A stretch of DNA of 64,000 nt from Paenibacillus mellifer (GCF_023195895.1 NZ_JALPRK010000002.1:186001-250000), one strand, 5' to 3'. Counted from the stretch's first letter, positions 8,553 through 17,579 are shown. Notes: generated from the letters alone by a model not told the origin. A program made the numbers and translations.

Positions 8553-9095
8553 TTAGACATAATGTTGGAGTACCAGCCCGCCGTAGATGAACGCCGCAAC
8601 GATGACGAGGGCGGGGTGGATTTTGCGGCGCTCCATCGCCCAAAACGCGATGACTGCGATCCCCAGCGTCTGCCAGATGCCGATGGCGGTGAAGGGCTCT
8701 TTGGCCATCTGCCAGGTTAACGTGACCATCATGACCGCAATCACCGGCTGCACCAGCAAGGTCATGCCTTTGACGACGTTGGACTGGCGGTATTTGGCGA
8801 GCAAGCGGAGCAGCAGGATGAGCCCTGCCGCTGAGGGCAGCACGGTGGCTAGCAATGCCAGCCCAAGCCCGATCCAACCGCCGACCTCGAAGCCGACGTA
8901 GGCGGCGATTTTGGTGGCGATGGGTCCGGGCAAGGCGTTACCCAATGCGAGCATGTTGGAGAACTCCGCATCGGACAGCCAGTGATAATGGGGAACGATC
9001 TCCTCGTACATCAGGGGGATGGAGGAAGGCCCTCCGCCGTAGCCAAGCAGATTGGCGATCAGGAAGCCGAGCAGCAATTCCAGCCAGTTAATCAA
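8553..9095 (-). CDS. Chromate transporter (CHR family), second half-size subunit
   Basis: A 180-residue membrane protein of the short-chain CHR family, which export chromate as heteromeric pairs in Bacillus (ChrA/ChrB-type, YwrA/YwrB). It carries the family marks GYGGGPSSIPLM and LALGNALPGPIATKIAAYVG and about five hydrophobic segments. It starts with TTG at 9095 after AAGGGGG and overlaps the upstream partner gene by 4 bases. The two proteins share the GYGGGPS and NALPGPIATK motifs and are complementary halves of a transporter. The true substrate is not shown by sequence. Confidence 0.85.
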   Translation of the reverse strand: MINWLELLLGFLIANLLGYGGGPSSIPLMYEEIVPHYHWLSDAEFSNMLALGNALPGPIATKIAAYVGFEVGGWIGLGLALLATVLPSAAGLILLLRLLAKYRQSNVVKGMTLLVQPVIAVMMVTLTWQMAKEPFTAIGIWQTLGIAVIAFWAMERRKIHPALVIVAAFIYGGLVLQHYV

Positions 9096-9691
9096 GGGGA
9101 ACCCCCTTCCTGATCCTGCTTCCGTTTCCTGCGCAGGCGGGCAACCGCTCGGTAGTGGACGGCACCGTATCCGAGGAACAGTACGATAACCAGCGCCGGA
9201 TGTACCTGGAATACCTCTAGCAGCAGCAGGGCCAGCAGCATGAACAGGATGCCGGCGGTGATACCGAGGCCCTTGATCCCTTTTTTCGCGAATTCATAGG
9301 CCATGCCCCCCAGCATAACGGCGATAACGGGGGAAACGCCGGCGATCATCCCTTGGACGACACGGGAACCGGCCAGAAAGTTCACGGCGGATAACAGCAG
9401 GAGCATCGCCAGGACGCTAGGGAAGATGTGCATAACAACAGAGTATACCGCTCCCCAGGTTCCTCTGTGTTTATAGCCGAGATAGGCGGCCATCTTTGTG
9501 GCGATGGGTCCAGGCAAGGCGTTGGCCAAGGCGAGGATTTCGCCAAATTCCTCGTCGCTGAGCCACTGATAACGCTTGACGGCATCGTGCCGAATCAAGG
9601 GGATGACGGAAGGCCCGCCGCCGTATCCCAACACGCCGGTTCGGGCCATGGACACGCCGAGGTCCAGGTAATCTCTTTGACGCGGTTTCAA
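9092..9691 (-). CDS. Chromate transporter (CHR family), first half-size subunit
   Basis: A 199-residue CHR-domain membrane protein with GYGGGPSVIPLI near residue 19 and LALANALPGPIATKMAAYLG in the middle, followed by hydrophobic segments and a basic tail (RLRRKRKQ). The start is a TTG at 9691 preceded on the minus strand by GGAGGG. It is the promoter-proximal gene of a two-gene operon with the subunit at 8553-9095. It interrupts the otherwise plus-strand block between the flavoprotein and the gamma-glutamyltransferase gene. Confidence 0.85.
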   Translation of the reverse strand: MKPRQRDYLDLGVSMARTGVLGYGGGPSVIPLIRHDAVKRYQWLSDEEFGEILALANALPGPIATKMAAYLGYKHRGTWGAVYSVVMHIFPSVLAMLLLLSAVNFLAGSRVVQGMIAGVSPVIAVMLGGMAYEFAKKGIKGLGITAGILFMLLALLLLEVFQVHPALVIVLFLGYGAVHYRAVARLRRKRKQDQEGGSP

Positions 9692-9905
9692 GCGGTTCCC
9701 TCCTTATGTAGGCTTAAGTTACCCGATTTTACTCATTCCTAGAAATACCACGCAATCTCATTATAGGGGGTAACGGACGCCAGGCGGCATAAAATTGTGC
9801 AGCGCACACAAATGTCGTCACCGGCGAACCGAGGATCGCCCTCCAGCGTTGACTTGCCGGAGGACGTGGGGTTAAATGGCAGTAATTTCACGGGAGGGGA
9901 TGCCG

Positions 9906-11483
9906 ATGAGCAAACAGCTGAGCTGCGGCATGCAATCGATGGTCGTCAGCCCGCATCACCTGGCTTCGGCGGCGGGAGACCGCATTCTGGAACGAGGCGG
10001 GAACGCCTTTGATGCCGCGGTTGCCGTCAGCGCCGCGCTGGCTGTGGTCTATCCGCACATGACGGGGCTGGGGGGCGATGCGTTTTGGCTTTGCTATAGT
10101 GCCGAGGAGGGGCGAGTTCGAGCTTATAACGGGAGCGGCCGTTCCGGTGGGGAGGTTCTCCTGGCACGTTATGCGGGCGAATCCGAGATTCCGCGCCGGG
10201 GTGCGCGGGCGGCGATTACGGTTCCTGGGATGGCGGACAGTTGGGAGGCCGTACAAAGCCGTTATGGGCGGTTAACGCTTGCGGATGCGCTGGAGAGTGC
10301 GATCGGTTATGCGGCGGAAGGATTTCCGATGTCGCCGGACCAGCATCGGAACACGCTGCGGGTCGGTTCTGCATTATCCGGTGAGGCGGTCTCCATTTAT
10401 ATTCCGGGGGGAAGGTTGCCCCAACCCGGCGACCGGTTCATCCAGCCGGATTTGGCTCGCTCGCTGTCACTTTTGGCGGCGGGTGGCCGGGATGTTTTTT
10501 ATCAGGGGGAGATCGCCGAGAGGATCTGCGGCGGACTGGCGAGGTTGGGAGGTTACTTGCGGCCGGCGGACTTCGCGGAGCATCGCGGCTTGTGGTGCGA
10601 GCCGGTATCCACAACCTATCACGGCTACACGATGTATCAGGTACCGCCCAATTCGCAGGGCTTCACTGCCTTGATGACGCTGAATATTTTGGAATATTTC
10701 GATTTTGGAGCTATGGCCCATGGCTCATACGCGTTCTACCACTTGCTGATTGAAGCGATTAAAGCGAGCTTCCGGGACCGCGATGCGGTGCTCACGGATC
10801 CGGAGTTTGCAGAGATCCCTTTGGAGGTTCTGCTAGACAAAAAGTATGCAGCCCGCTTGGCCGCATCCATCTCATTCGATAAGGCGGCGTCGGTGACTAG
10901 CCAGCCGGTTGGACGGGATACGGCTTATGCGGCGGTGGTTGATTCCGAAGGCAATGCCGTTTCGTTTATCCAAAGCCTTTATTTCGAATTCGGCGCGGGG
11001 ATTGCTCCCGGTGGAACCGGGATCCTCCTGCAGAATCGGGGCTCGTTTTTTTCGCTGAACCCCAACGCCATCAATCGGCTGGCTCCCCGCAAGCGCACGT
11101 TCCACACGTTGATGCCGGCGCTTGCGATGCGAAATGGAAAACCTGCGATTCTTTATGGCACGCAAGGCGGGGAGGGCCAGCCGCAAACGCAAACGCTGCT
11201 GTTAACCCGCTTGCTGCATTACGGGATGAATCCGCAAGAAGCGGTTGACCAGCCCCGGTTCGTCTGGGGGCGAACCTGGGGCGAGCCAACCGAAGCGCTG
11301 ACGGTGGAAGGAAGGGTGGGGCCGGAGGTGTTGGCCGCCCTCGCCGCTGCCGGTCATCAGGTGCGGACAGCTGCAGATTATGACGGACTGGCCGGCCATG
11401 CCCATGTCATCGTAGTCGATGAAAACGGCAGAAAGTACGGCGGAACCGACCCGCGCTGCGACGGAGCGGCGATCGGACGGTAG
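9906..11483 (+). CDS. Gamma-glutamyltransferase-family Ntn hydrolase (YwrD/HpxW-like)
   Basis: A 525-residue Ntn-hydrolase precursor of the gamma-glutamyltransferase family, expected to self-cleave before the nucleophile. The N-terminal part contains AAGDRILERGGNAFDAAVA. The predicted nucleophile is Thr339 in GRDTAYAAVVDSEGNAVSFIQS. Classical GGT has TTH here, whereas this protein has TAY followed by FIQSLYFEFG, a pattern I recall from oxamate amidohydrolase HpxW and YwrD-type proteins. There is no signal peptide, so it should be cytoplasmic. The ATG at 9906 follows GGGAGGGG at ideal spacing. It precedes an amidase gene and the purine cluster. HpxW and the amidase HpxY occur together in Klebsiella purine clusters, so a role in late purine breakdown is plausible but not proven. 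Confidence 0.8.
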   Translation: MSKQLSCGMQSMVVSPHHLASAAGDRILERGGNAFDAAVAVSAALAVVYPHMTGLGGDAFWLCYSAEEGRVRAYNGSGRSGGEVLLARYAGESEIPRRGARAAITVPGMADSWEAVQSRYGRLTLADALESAIGYAAEGFPMSPDQHRNTLRVGSALSGEAVSIYIPGGRLPQPGDRFIQPDLARSLSLLAAGGRDVFYQGEIAERICGGLARLGGYLRPADFAEHRGLWCEPVSTTYHGYTMYQVPPNSQGFTALMTLNILEYFDFGAMAHGSYAFYHLLIEAIKASFRDRDAVLTDPEFAEIPLEVLLDKKYAARLAASISFDKAASVTSQPVGRDTAYAAVVDSEGNAVSFIQSLYFEFGAGIAPGGTGILLQNRGSFFSLNPNAINRLAPRKRTFHTLMPALAMRNGKPAILYGTQGGEGQPQTQTLLLTRLLHYGMNPQEAVDQPRFVWGRTWGEPTEALTVEGRVGPEVLAALAAAGHQVRTAADYDGLAGHAHVIVVDENGRKYGGTDPRCDGAAIGR

Positions 11484-11549
11484 CAGGGGCGTACGTTTGT
11501 TGGTCTGGGACAAAAGGAGAGGCGGAAAATGGATTAGGAGGGAGAAGGA

Positions 11550-12755
11550 ATGGGCCAAAACAACGATTACGGGGCTTACATGAATCCGGACCTGATGATT
11601 CGCCCAACGAGCCGCGGAATTCTGAACGGAACTACGTTTGCCGTGAAGGATGTGATCGCCATACGCGGGCATGTATCGTCGGCAGGCAATCCCGCCTGGC
11701 TTCGCAGCCATCAGCCGGCTGAGGAGCACGCGGAAGCGGTGCGACGGCTGCTTGCGGCCGGGGCGGAGCTTCGGGGGGTAACGCATACGGACGAACTAAT
11801 GTACAGCCTCGGCGGTGAAAACATCCATTACGGGACCCCGATCAATCCGCGAGCCCGGGGAAGGATCCCCGGCGGTTCATCCAGTGGCTCGGCGGTCGCG
11901 GTTGCATCGAACAGCGTTGATTTCGCCCTGGGCACCGATACAGGCGGCTCGGTTCGCGTGCCGGCGTCCTACTGCGGCATCTACGGGTTCCGCCCAAGCC
12001 ATGGGGCCGTCGATATGCGCGGCGTGATCCCGCTGGCACCGCGCTTTGATACGATTGGCTGGATGGCACGTTCGCCTGAGCTGCTGCTGCGCGTCGGAGA
12101 GGTTTTGCTCGCCTCCGCCAAAGCAGCGGAAGCGGAGGATGCCGGCCGGAGCGTCCCTAGGCTGTTGCTGGCTAAGGAGGCCTGGGCCTTAACCGATCCG
12201 TCCTGCGGAGATCGGTGGTCTGAGGCGCTCCGTTCCCTTCAGGCGGGGGCTACCGCCACCGTGGAGATCGGCGTGGCGGAGGAAGGGCTGGAAGCTTGGA
12301 AGGAGGCGTTCCGCGAGCTGCAGGCCAGCCAAATTTGGGCTGCCCATGGGGCTTGGATCCGCGGGGAAAACCCGGCATTTGGCCCTGACATCGCCGACAG
12401 GTTCACCATTGCGGAGCAAATGGCGGGTCAAGATCATTCCCGTGTCGAAGTGCTGCAACGCTCGATCGTACGGCGTCTATACGATCTGCTAGGAGATGAC
12501 GGGGTCCTGGTCATTCCTACGGTACCCGGGGTCGCTCCGTTTTCTGGCGGAAGAGGGGAGGAGTTGGAGCGTAACCGAAGCGGAGCGCTTACCCTTTGCT
12601 GCATCGCCGGGTTAGCTGGGCTTCCGCAGGTGACGCTACCTGTGAATGGGCCAGAGGGATTGCCGCTTGGATTATCCGTGATCGGCGGGCCAGGGAGGGA
12701 TTTGCGGTTGCTTGCCTGGATCAACCATGTATGGAAAACCGTCCGGATTTCATGA
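11550..12755 (+). CDS. Amidase-signature family hydrolase
   Basis: A 401-residue amidase with the Ser-cisSer-Lys triad: FAVKDVI (Lys), GGSSSGSAVAVAS (cis-Ser) and GTDTGGSVRVPASY (nucleophile region). It hydrolyses an unknown small amide. It is shorter than GatA or biuret-type amidases (usually 450-490 residues), mainly in the segment after the signature. The ATG at 11550 follows TTAGGAGGGAGAAGG. It lies 66 bases after the Ntn-hydrolase gene and is followed by a terminator, so those two form a unit. Pairing of an HpxW-like protein with an amidase resembles hpxW-hpxY of Klebsiella; a small HpxX/AtzG-like partner was not seen. Confidence 0.82.
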   Translation: MGQNNDYGAYMNPDLMIRPTSRGILNGTTFAVKDVIAIRGHVSSAGNPAWLRSHQPAEEHAEAVRRLLAAGAELRGVTHTDELMYSLGGENIHYGTPINPRARGRIPGGSSSGSAVAVASNSVDFALGTDTGGSVRVPASYCGIYGFRPSHGAVDMRGVIPLAPRFDTIGWMARSPELLLRVGEVLLASAKAAEAEDAGRSVPRLLLAKEAWALTDPSCGDRWSEALRSLQAGATATVEIGVAEEGLEAWKEAFRELQASQIWAAHGAWIRGENPAFGPDIADRFTIAEQMAGQDHSRVEVLQRSIVRRLYDLLGDDGVLVIPTVPGVAPFSGGRGEELERNRSGALTLCCIAGLAGLPQVTLPVNGPEGLPLGLSVIGGPGRDLRLLAWINHVWKTVRIS

Positions 12756-12767
12756 ATGGCGTTACGG

Positions 12768-12808
12768 ATTCGGCTGCCTGATGATCCTCGTCAGGTGGCC
12801 TTTTTCGT
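12768..12808 (+). terminator. Terminator after the amidase gene
   Basis: GGCTGCCTGA and TCAGGTGGCC form an imperfect stem around TGATCCTCG, followed by TTTTTCG. It separates the two-gene hydrolase unit from pucR. Confidence 0.7.
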
Positions 12809-12844
12809 ATCTTACGAAAGATTCAGGATATGAATGTGTTATAT

Positions 12845-12938
12845 ATATGTAATGAAACATATCATAAATAAGCCCAAATTTGATTTTTCTCCTTTTCAAA
12901 ACAAGCTATTGTAATTATAATGTTACATAATATAACAT
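12845..12938 (+). promoter_or_regulatory. AT-rich pucR promoter region with two inverted repeats
   Basis: This 95-base stretch is much more AT-rich than its surroundings. ATATGT (12845-12850) and ACATAT (12857-12862) form one inverted repeat. TATAAT at 12916-12921 with TTTTCA 18 bases upstream is a possible promoter. ATGTTA (12920-12925) and TAACAT (12933-12938) form a second inverted repeat that overlaps the -10 and likely start point, a position suited to repression. I did not find the B. subtilis PucR box here. Confidence 0.45.
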
Positions 12939-12982
12939 GAAAATACATCGCCACAAACTAGGACGGTAGGGGAGGGGTCGGT

Positions 12983-14566
12983 ATGCATCTGACGGTAGAA
13001 GAGGCGTTATCGGTATACCCATTATCGGAAGCCAGGTTGATTGCCGGCTCCAAAGGCACGAAACGGATCGTCAAATCGATCAACGTGATGGATGCGCCGG
13101 ATATCTCGGATTGGATCAAAGAAGGTGAGATGCTGCTGACGACAGCCTATTTGATCAAGGATGAGCCGGAGCAGGCGTCTTCTTTGCTCCATAAGTTGAA
13201 TCGCCGGGGCTCATCAGGGCTAGGGATTAAGCTGGGGCGGTTTTGGGACGCGGTGCCTGAGCGGCTCATTGCCGAGGCGGATGAACTGGGCTTTCCGCTG
13301 ATCGAGCTTCCGTTTCAGTTCACTTTCTCCGATCAAATGAACGGCTTGTTCCGGGCGGAGCTCTCGCGCAGCACTGGGGCGCTGCAAAGCGTGCTGGAGA
13401 AGCAGCGGCGGCTGATGAGCCTCGCGCTGCAATCGGTGCGCAGCCGAGCGCTGCTTGAAGCCGTGTCCGATTGTATCGGCCGCTCGTTAGCTGTCGTCGG
13501 ACGGCGGGGCGAACTGCTGTTTAACAACTCAGATGTCGTAGAAAAGGAGCTGCTGGCCGGCTGGCCCTGGACCGCGAAACGCCGCAAAGTCAGAATCGGC
13601 GAAGCTTCGGCGTATCGCCTTCCTCTGGTGCAAGGGGAGGAAACGGTTGGCTTTCTCGTGTTCTGTCCGATCGATCCGCTGGTGCTGCCGGTGGAGGAGA
13701 GCTTATTCGTGCAAGGAGCGGAGCTCATTGCGCACCATGTGCGGACGGGGAGCGGGGAGGATTTTGAGCAGGAGCTGCATCGGGATTTCGCCCGTCTGCT
13801 CCGCCGTTGTATAAAAGGAGACTTCTCCGCCGCAGAGCTCGTTAAAGCGGCGGAAAACGTAAGCCCCGGTCTGCTTCAGGCACCGTTTCATCTGGTGCTC
13901 ACCGACGTTCCCGATGCCGGTGAGCTTCGGCCCCATGAGTTGACGCGGATGAAGGAGGAGTACGGGCGGCACCCGGAGCTGGCTAAACTCAACTCTTTTC
14001 ACCTCATGGTTGATGAAGGGCTGCTGTCGTTGTATTCCGGGGTTCGGATGTCGCCGGAACGGTTAGGCGGTTATATCGAATACTGCTTGGGAGTGGCGGG
14101 GAGCCGGGAAACGAGAGATCCGCTTGCGGTAGTGGGAGGCCGGAAGTGCAAGCCGGAGGACCTTCGCGAAGCTTACCTGGAAACGAAGGAAGCGATGCGG
14201 CTGAAGCCGTATTGGCCTCCGGGCCGGCAGGCGGCTTATTTCCGGGATTTGGAGATGGCTATGGTGCTGCGGCATGTGCCTGCTGAATTGATGCGGAAGT
14301 ACAGCAGCCGCACGCTTGCCGGATTGTTATGTCGGGAACCGGAGTACGTTCGAGAGATGCTGGCCACGTTGGAAGCGTACTTGGACAATGACGGCCACAT
14401 CAACGATACGGCGAAAAAATTGTTCATTCACCGCAACACGGCTACGTATCGAATGGAGAAGTTGAGCGAGCTGCTGGACGTGGATTTTAAGAGAACCGAC
14501 GATTTGCTGAGGTTGCGTCTGGCGTTCCTGTTCCGTCACATGCTGGAGCAGGGGGAAGTGTCATGA
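12983..14566 (+). CDS. pucR: PucR-type transcriptional regulator of purine catabolism
   Basis: A 527-residue regulator with the N-terminal PucR domain (about 1-125: LTVEEALSVYPLSEARLIAG, then NVMDAPDISDWIKEGEMLLTTAY), a central GGDEF-like fold region, and a C-terminal PucR-type helix-turn-helix (INDTAKKLFIHRNTATYRMEKL). PucR in B. subtilis senses allantoin, allantoate or ureidoglycolate and activates the puc genes. It starts with ATG after GGGGAGGGG behind its own AT-rich promoter region and overlaps xdhC by 4 bases, so regulator and enzymes are likely cotranscribed. Confidence 0.92.
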   Translation: MHLTVEEALSVYPLSEARLIAGSKGTKRIVKSINVMDAPDISDWIKEGEMLLTTAYLIKDEPEQASSLLHKLNRRGSSGLGIKLGRFWDAVPERLIAEADELGFPLIELPFQFTFSDQMNGLFRAELSRSTGALQSVLEKQRRLMSLALQSVRSRALLEAVSDCIGRSLAVVGRRGELLFNNSDVVEKELLAGWPWTAKRRKVRIGEASAYRLPLVQGEETVGFLVFCPIDPLVLPVEESLFVQGAELIAHHVRTGSGEDFEQELHRDFARLLRRCIKGDFSAAELVKAAENVSPGLLQAPFHLVLTDVPDAGELRPHELTRMKEEYGRHPELAKLNSFHLMVDEGLLSLYSGVRMSPERLGGYIEYCLGVAGSRETRDPLAVVGGRKCKPEDLREAYLETKEAMRLKPYWPPGRQAAYFRDLEMAMVLRHVPAELMRKYSSRTLAGLLCREPEYVREMLATLEAYLDNDGHINDTAKKLFIHRNTATYRMEKLSELLDVDFKRTDDLLRLRLAFLFRHMLEQGEVS

Positions 14567-15588
14567 GCATGTACGAGATCTGCACCTTTGTCACGAACGA
14601 TGACGGGCCTGCGGTGGTGGCTACCTTGATTGCCGCAGAAGGGCATTCCTACCGAAAGCCGGGGGCGGCGATGCTCTTCTACCCGAGCGGGACCCTCGGC
14701 AGTCTCAGCCCGGGCTGCTTGGAGAGCGATTTGAGCCTGCAGGCAGAAGCGGTATGGGAAACCGCCCGGACAGCATCGGTGGAGTATGATATGCGGACAC
14801 CGGACGATGTAGGCTGGGGCGAAGCCGTCGGCTGCGGAGGGAGGATCACGGTTGTGCTGGAGCCGGTGATCGGAGAGCTGCGAGATCTGCTGCGGATGGC
14901 CAAGCGGCGTATGGATGCCGGGCAAAGCTTGGTGCTGCGGCGCATCCGACAAGCGCGGGGATACACTTACGCTTACCGGCTTGAAGAGGGGGAGTGGTTG
15001 CAGCAGAAGACCGAGGATGAGGTGTTCGCCACGCCGCTGGTTCCCAAGCCGCGGCTGGTATTGTTCGGAGCCGGCAGCGACAGCGGTGCCATCGCGGAGT
15101 TGGCGGCACGCGCCGGCTTTCGCATCGCGGTCGCAGATTGGCGCGAAGCCCGGCTGCAGGGCGGATTTCCCGCGCAGGAAAGCGTGCTTTGCCCGCCGGG
15201 TGAGGCGCCTCGCCAGTTGGATATTTCCATCCGCGATTACGTGCTGATCTGCAGTCATTCGTTTCTGCGGGACCGAGAGTTTCTTGAGCAGGTGCTTCCG
15301 CTGCGACCACGCTATCTCGGCATTGTAGGGTCCAAGGCGCGGATCGCTCGGTTGACCGAGGCCCTGGAATGGCCGGAAGGCTTATCCCTGCACGCGCCGG
15401 CGGGGTTAGCGATCGGCGGTGAAGGGCCCGAGGAAATCGCCGTCAGCATCGTTGCCGAGTTGATTCGGGAGAAGCGGGCGGGGATCCTTTCAACGTGGAA
15501 TGAAGGAGGATTTTGCGATGAAGGTTTGCGGGATCTATCTGGCAGCGGGGAGGGGCAGTCGGATGGGCGGCTCCAAAATCTCGCGTGA
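14563..15588 (+). CDS. pucA: XdhC/CoxF-family xanthine dehydrogenase maturation protein
   Basis: A 341-residue protein with an N-terminal XdhC_CoxI domain (EGHSYRKPGAAMLF, then LSPGCLESDL) and a C-terminal Rossmann-like XdhC domain (VLFGAGSDSGAIAELA, then YLGIVGSKARI). XdhC proteins bind molybdenum cofactor, promote its sulfuration and insert it into xanthine dehydrogenase. It corresponds to PucA of B. subtilis. The start overlaps pucR by 4 bases (ATGA) and its end overlaps the next gene by 71 bases. Confidence 0.92.
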   Translation: MSMYEICTFVTNDDGPAVVATLIAAEGHSYRKPGAAMLFYPSGTLGSLSPGCLESDLSLQAEAVWETARTASVEYDMRTPDDVGWGEAVGCGGRITVVLEPVIGELRDLLRMAKRRMDAGQSLVLRRIRQARGYTYAYRLEEGEWLQQKTEDEVFATPLVPKPRLVLFGAGSDSGAIAELAARAGFRIAVADWREARLQGGFPAQESVLCPPGEAPRQLDISIRDYVLICSHSFLRDREFLEQVLPLRPRYLGIVGSKARIARLTEALEWPEGLSLHAPAGLAIGGEGPEEIAVSIVAELIREKRAGILSTWNEGGFCDEGLRDLSGSGEGQSDGRLQNLA

Positions 15589-16135
15589 GTTATCCCCGGG
15601 CGTGCCTTTGGGAAGCGTGGCGCTGCGCGAACTGGAACACAGCGGCGTTGCCCCATTAATCGTAGTCGTTCGGGCGGACGACCCGCTGGATTGGTTTCCG
15701 CCCGCTGCGGACCCTATCCTTCGCCGGACGGAGATTTGCTTCAATGCGGATCAGGGGATGTCCTTCTCGCTCCGCTGCGGACTAAATGCCGCCATGTCAT
15801 ACCAACCGGATGCCGTCGTCATCGCTTTGGCCGATCAGCCTTTCGTGACGGCGGCTTTGTTTTCTCGGCTGCTGGAGACCTATCGTCGCTCCCCGGAGTT
15901 GGATTACGTAGCCTGCACCAACGGCGTGGACCGCATGGTCCCGGCCTTGTTCTCGCGAACGGTGTTTCCGGCCTTGCAGCGGCTGGAAGGTGACCGCGGG
16001 GCTGCGCGAATTTTACGCACTGCGGGATACAAAGGCCGAATCGTCGAGCCGGAATCGCCTTCGTTCGCCAAAGACGTGGATACGGAAACGCAATTGCGGG
16101 AAGTTCAGCTGGAATGGCAACGTCTAACAACGTGA
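15518..16135 (+). CDS. pucB: MobA/MocA-like nucleotidyltransferase
   Basis: A 205-residue protein of the NTP_transferase_3 family with the nucleotide-binding signature LAAGRGSRMGGSK at its N terminus and VVIALADQPFV (metal-binding Asp) in the middle. Relatives such as MocA transfer CMP to molybdopterin to make the cytosine dinucleotide cofactor used by this hydroxylase family. It matches PucB of B. subtilis. The ATG at 15518 follows GAAGGAGG and lies inside the 3' end of xdhC. The more upstream ATG at 15500 lies before this ribosome binding site. Confidence 0.88.
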   Translation: MKVCGIYLAAGRGSRMGGSKISRELSPGVPLGSVALRELEHSGVAPLIVVVRADDPLDWFPPAADPILRRTEICFNADQGMSFSLRCGLNAAMSYQPDAVVIALADQPFVTAALFSRLLETYRRSPELDYVACTNGVDRMVPALFSRTVFPALQRLEGDRGAARILRTAGYKGRIVEPESPSFAKDVDTETQLREVQLEWQRLTT

Positions 16136-16154
16136 GGTTATATGACATACAGAT

Positions 16155-16167
16155 CGTGAAAATCACG
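16155..16167 (+). repeat. Short perfect inverted repeat before the ABC transporter genes
   Basis: CGTGA-AAA-TCACG is perfectly palindromic around three bases, followed closely by GTGC-AATAG-GCAC. Both lie in the 176-base gap between pucB and the BMP lipoprotein gene. They may be operator half-sites or hairpins; no T-run follows. Confidence 0.35.
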
Positions 16168-16311
16168 TATATTCGTGCAATAGGCACAGATAACCCCTGT
16201 ACTTTTTAGGATGAAGCACAAACGTATGTTAACTAAATTTACACCAAAAGCCCTCCTTCGTATATTTAGAATCAAAATATATCAAGCGCAAGAAGATGGA
16301 GGAGGAGAACG

Positions 16312-17499
16312 ATGAACAAAAGGGGTTTGGTATCCGGTTGGAGTTTGGTTCTGTTGCTTGCCGCGGCATTAAGCCTGGCGGGGTGCGGCAGCAATACCGC
16401 AAGCAATGCGGGAAGCGGTAACGCAGGAGGGAATGCAAATGCGGCGTCGACGGAACCGGCGGCGTCCGAATCAAGCGGAGATGCGAACGATGCAGGAAGC
16501 GCAACCGAGAAACCCAAGGTAGCGTTCGTGTATATCGGACCGCCGGGGGATGGCGGATATACTTACCAGCATGATCTGGGGCGCAAAGAGATGGAGAAGG
16601 AGCTCGGGATCACCGCGGATACGGTCGAGAACGTCCCGGAAGGGCCGGATGCAGAGCGGATTATTACGGAACTGGCGCAAAACCACGATATCGTCTTCAC
16701 CACCAGCTTTGGCTACATGGATTACACCTTAAACGTGGCAGGCAAGTTCCCGGACGTTAAATTCGATCATGCTTCCGGCTACAAAACGGCTGAGAACATG
16801 GGGACTTATTTTGGCAAGAACTATGAAGCCAGTTACCTGACGGGTATCGCCGCAGGGAAGATGACAGAGAAGAACCACCTGGGTTATGTTGGTGCCTTCC
16901 CGATCAGCGAAGTCATTTATAACCTCAATGCCTTTACTTTAGGTGCACTGAGCGTTAACCCGGATATTCAAGTCGATGTTGTCTGGACAAATACCTGGTA
17001 TGATCCGACCACGGAGCGCCAAGCGGCGATCAGTCTGCTCGACAAAGGCGCCGACGTGCTGCTCGCGTATCAGGATTCGCCGGCGACGCTGCAGGCGGCT
17101 GCAGAACGAGGGGCGTATGCGGGCGGCAACGACTCGGACATGAAGAAGTACGCTCCGGATAACTATCTGACCAACCCGGTATGGAATTGGGGGCCGTATT
17201 ATACCCAAACCGTCAAGGCGCTGATGGAAGGGACTTGGACGAATGAGCAATATTCCGGCAGCATGGCCGATGGCATGGTGACGCTAGCGCCGTTCGGCAA
17301 CAAGGTGCCTGAAGATGTGCAGAAGCTGGTGCTGGAAGCCCAGCAGAAGATCATCAGCGGCGAATTGAACGTTTTTACCGGGCCGATTAATGATAATGCG
17401 GGTAACGAGCAGGTGCCTGCCGGCAAATCGCTGACCCTGGATGAAGTGCTTGGGATGAACTGGCTGGCGGAAGGGGTTGTCGGTACGATTCCCAAGTAA
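16312..17499 (+). CDS. BMP/PnrA-family substrate-binding lipoprotein
   Basis: A 395-residue lipoprotein with a signal peptide and lipobox LAGC (Cys25), a low-complexity linker rich in Ala, Asn, Ser and Glu to about residue 65, then a BMP-family periplasmic-type binding domain (KVAFVYIGPPGDGGYTYQHD). Family members bind purine or other nucleosides (PnrA, NupN/YufN). It is followed by an ATPase and two permeases of matching type, making a complete importer inside the purine-degradation array. The ligand is therefore likely a purine nucleoside, base or breakdown product. B. subtilis uses the unrelated permeases PucJ and PucK for this job. Confidence 0.9.
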   Translation: MNKRGLVSGWSLVLLLAAALSLAGCGSNTASNAGSGNAGGNANAASTEPAASESSGDANDAGSATEKPKVAFVYIGPPGDGGYTYQHDLGRKEMEKELGITADTVENVPEGPDAERIITELAQNHDIVFTTSFGYMDYTLNVAGKFPDVKFDHASGYKTAENMGTYFGKNYEASYLTGIAAGKMTEKNHLGYVGAFPISEVIYNLNAFTLGALSVNPDIQVDVVWTNTWYDPTTERQAAISLLDKGADVLLAYQDSPATLQAAAERGAYAGGNDSDMKKYAPDNYLTNPVWNWGPYYTQTVKALMEGTWTNEQYSGSMADGMVTLAPFGNKVPEDVQKLVLEAQQKIISGELNVFTGPINDNAGNEQVPAGKSLTLDEVLGMNWLAEGVVGTIPK

Positions 17500-17579
17500 G
17501 AAAAATACGTCGGGTGGGGCGGGGCTCGAAAGAGAACCTTCCCCACTGTATGTCAACCGGAAGGAAGGAGGCGTTCCCC

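Noticed and set aside
16136-16311. Purine riboswitch before the BMP transporter
   Set aside because: The conserved purine-aptamer core was not found in this gap; only short inverted repeats are present.
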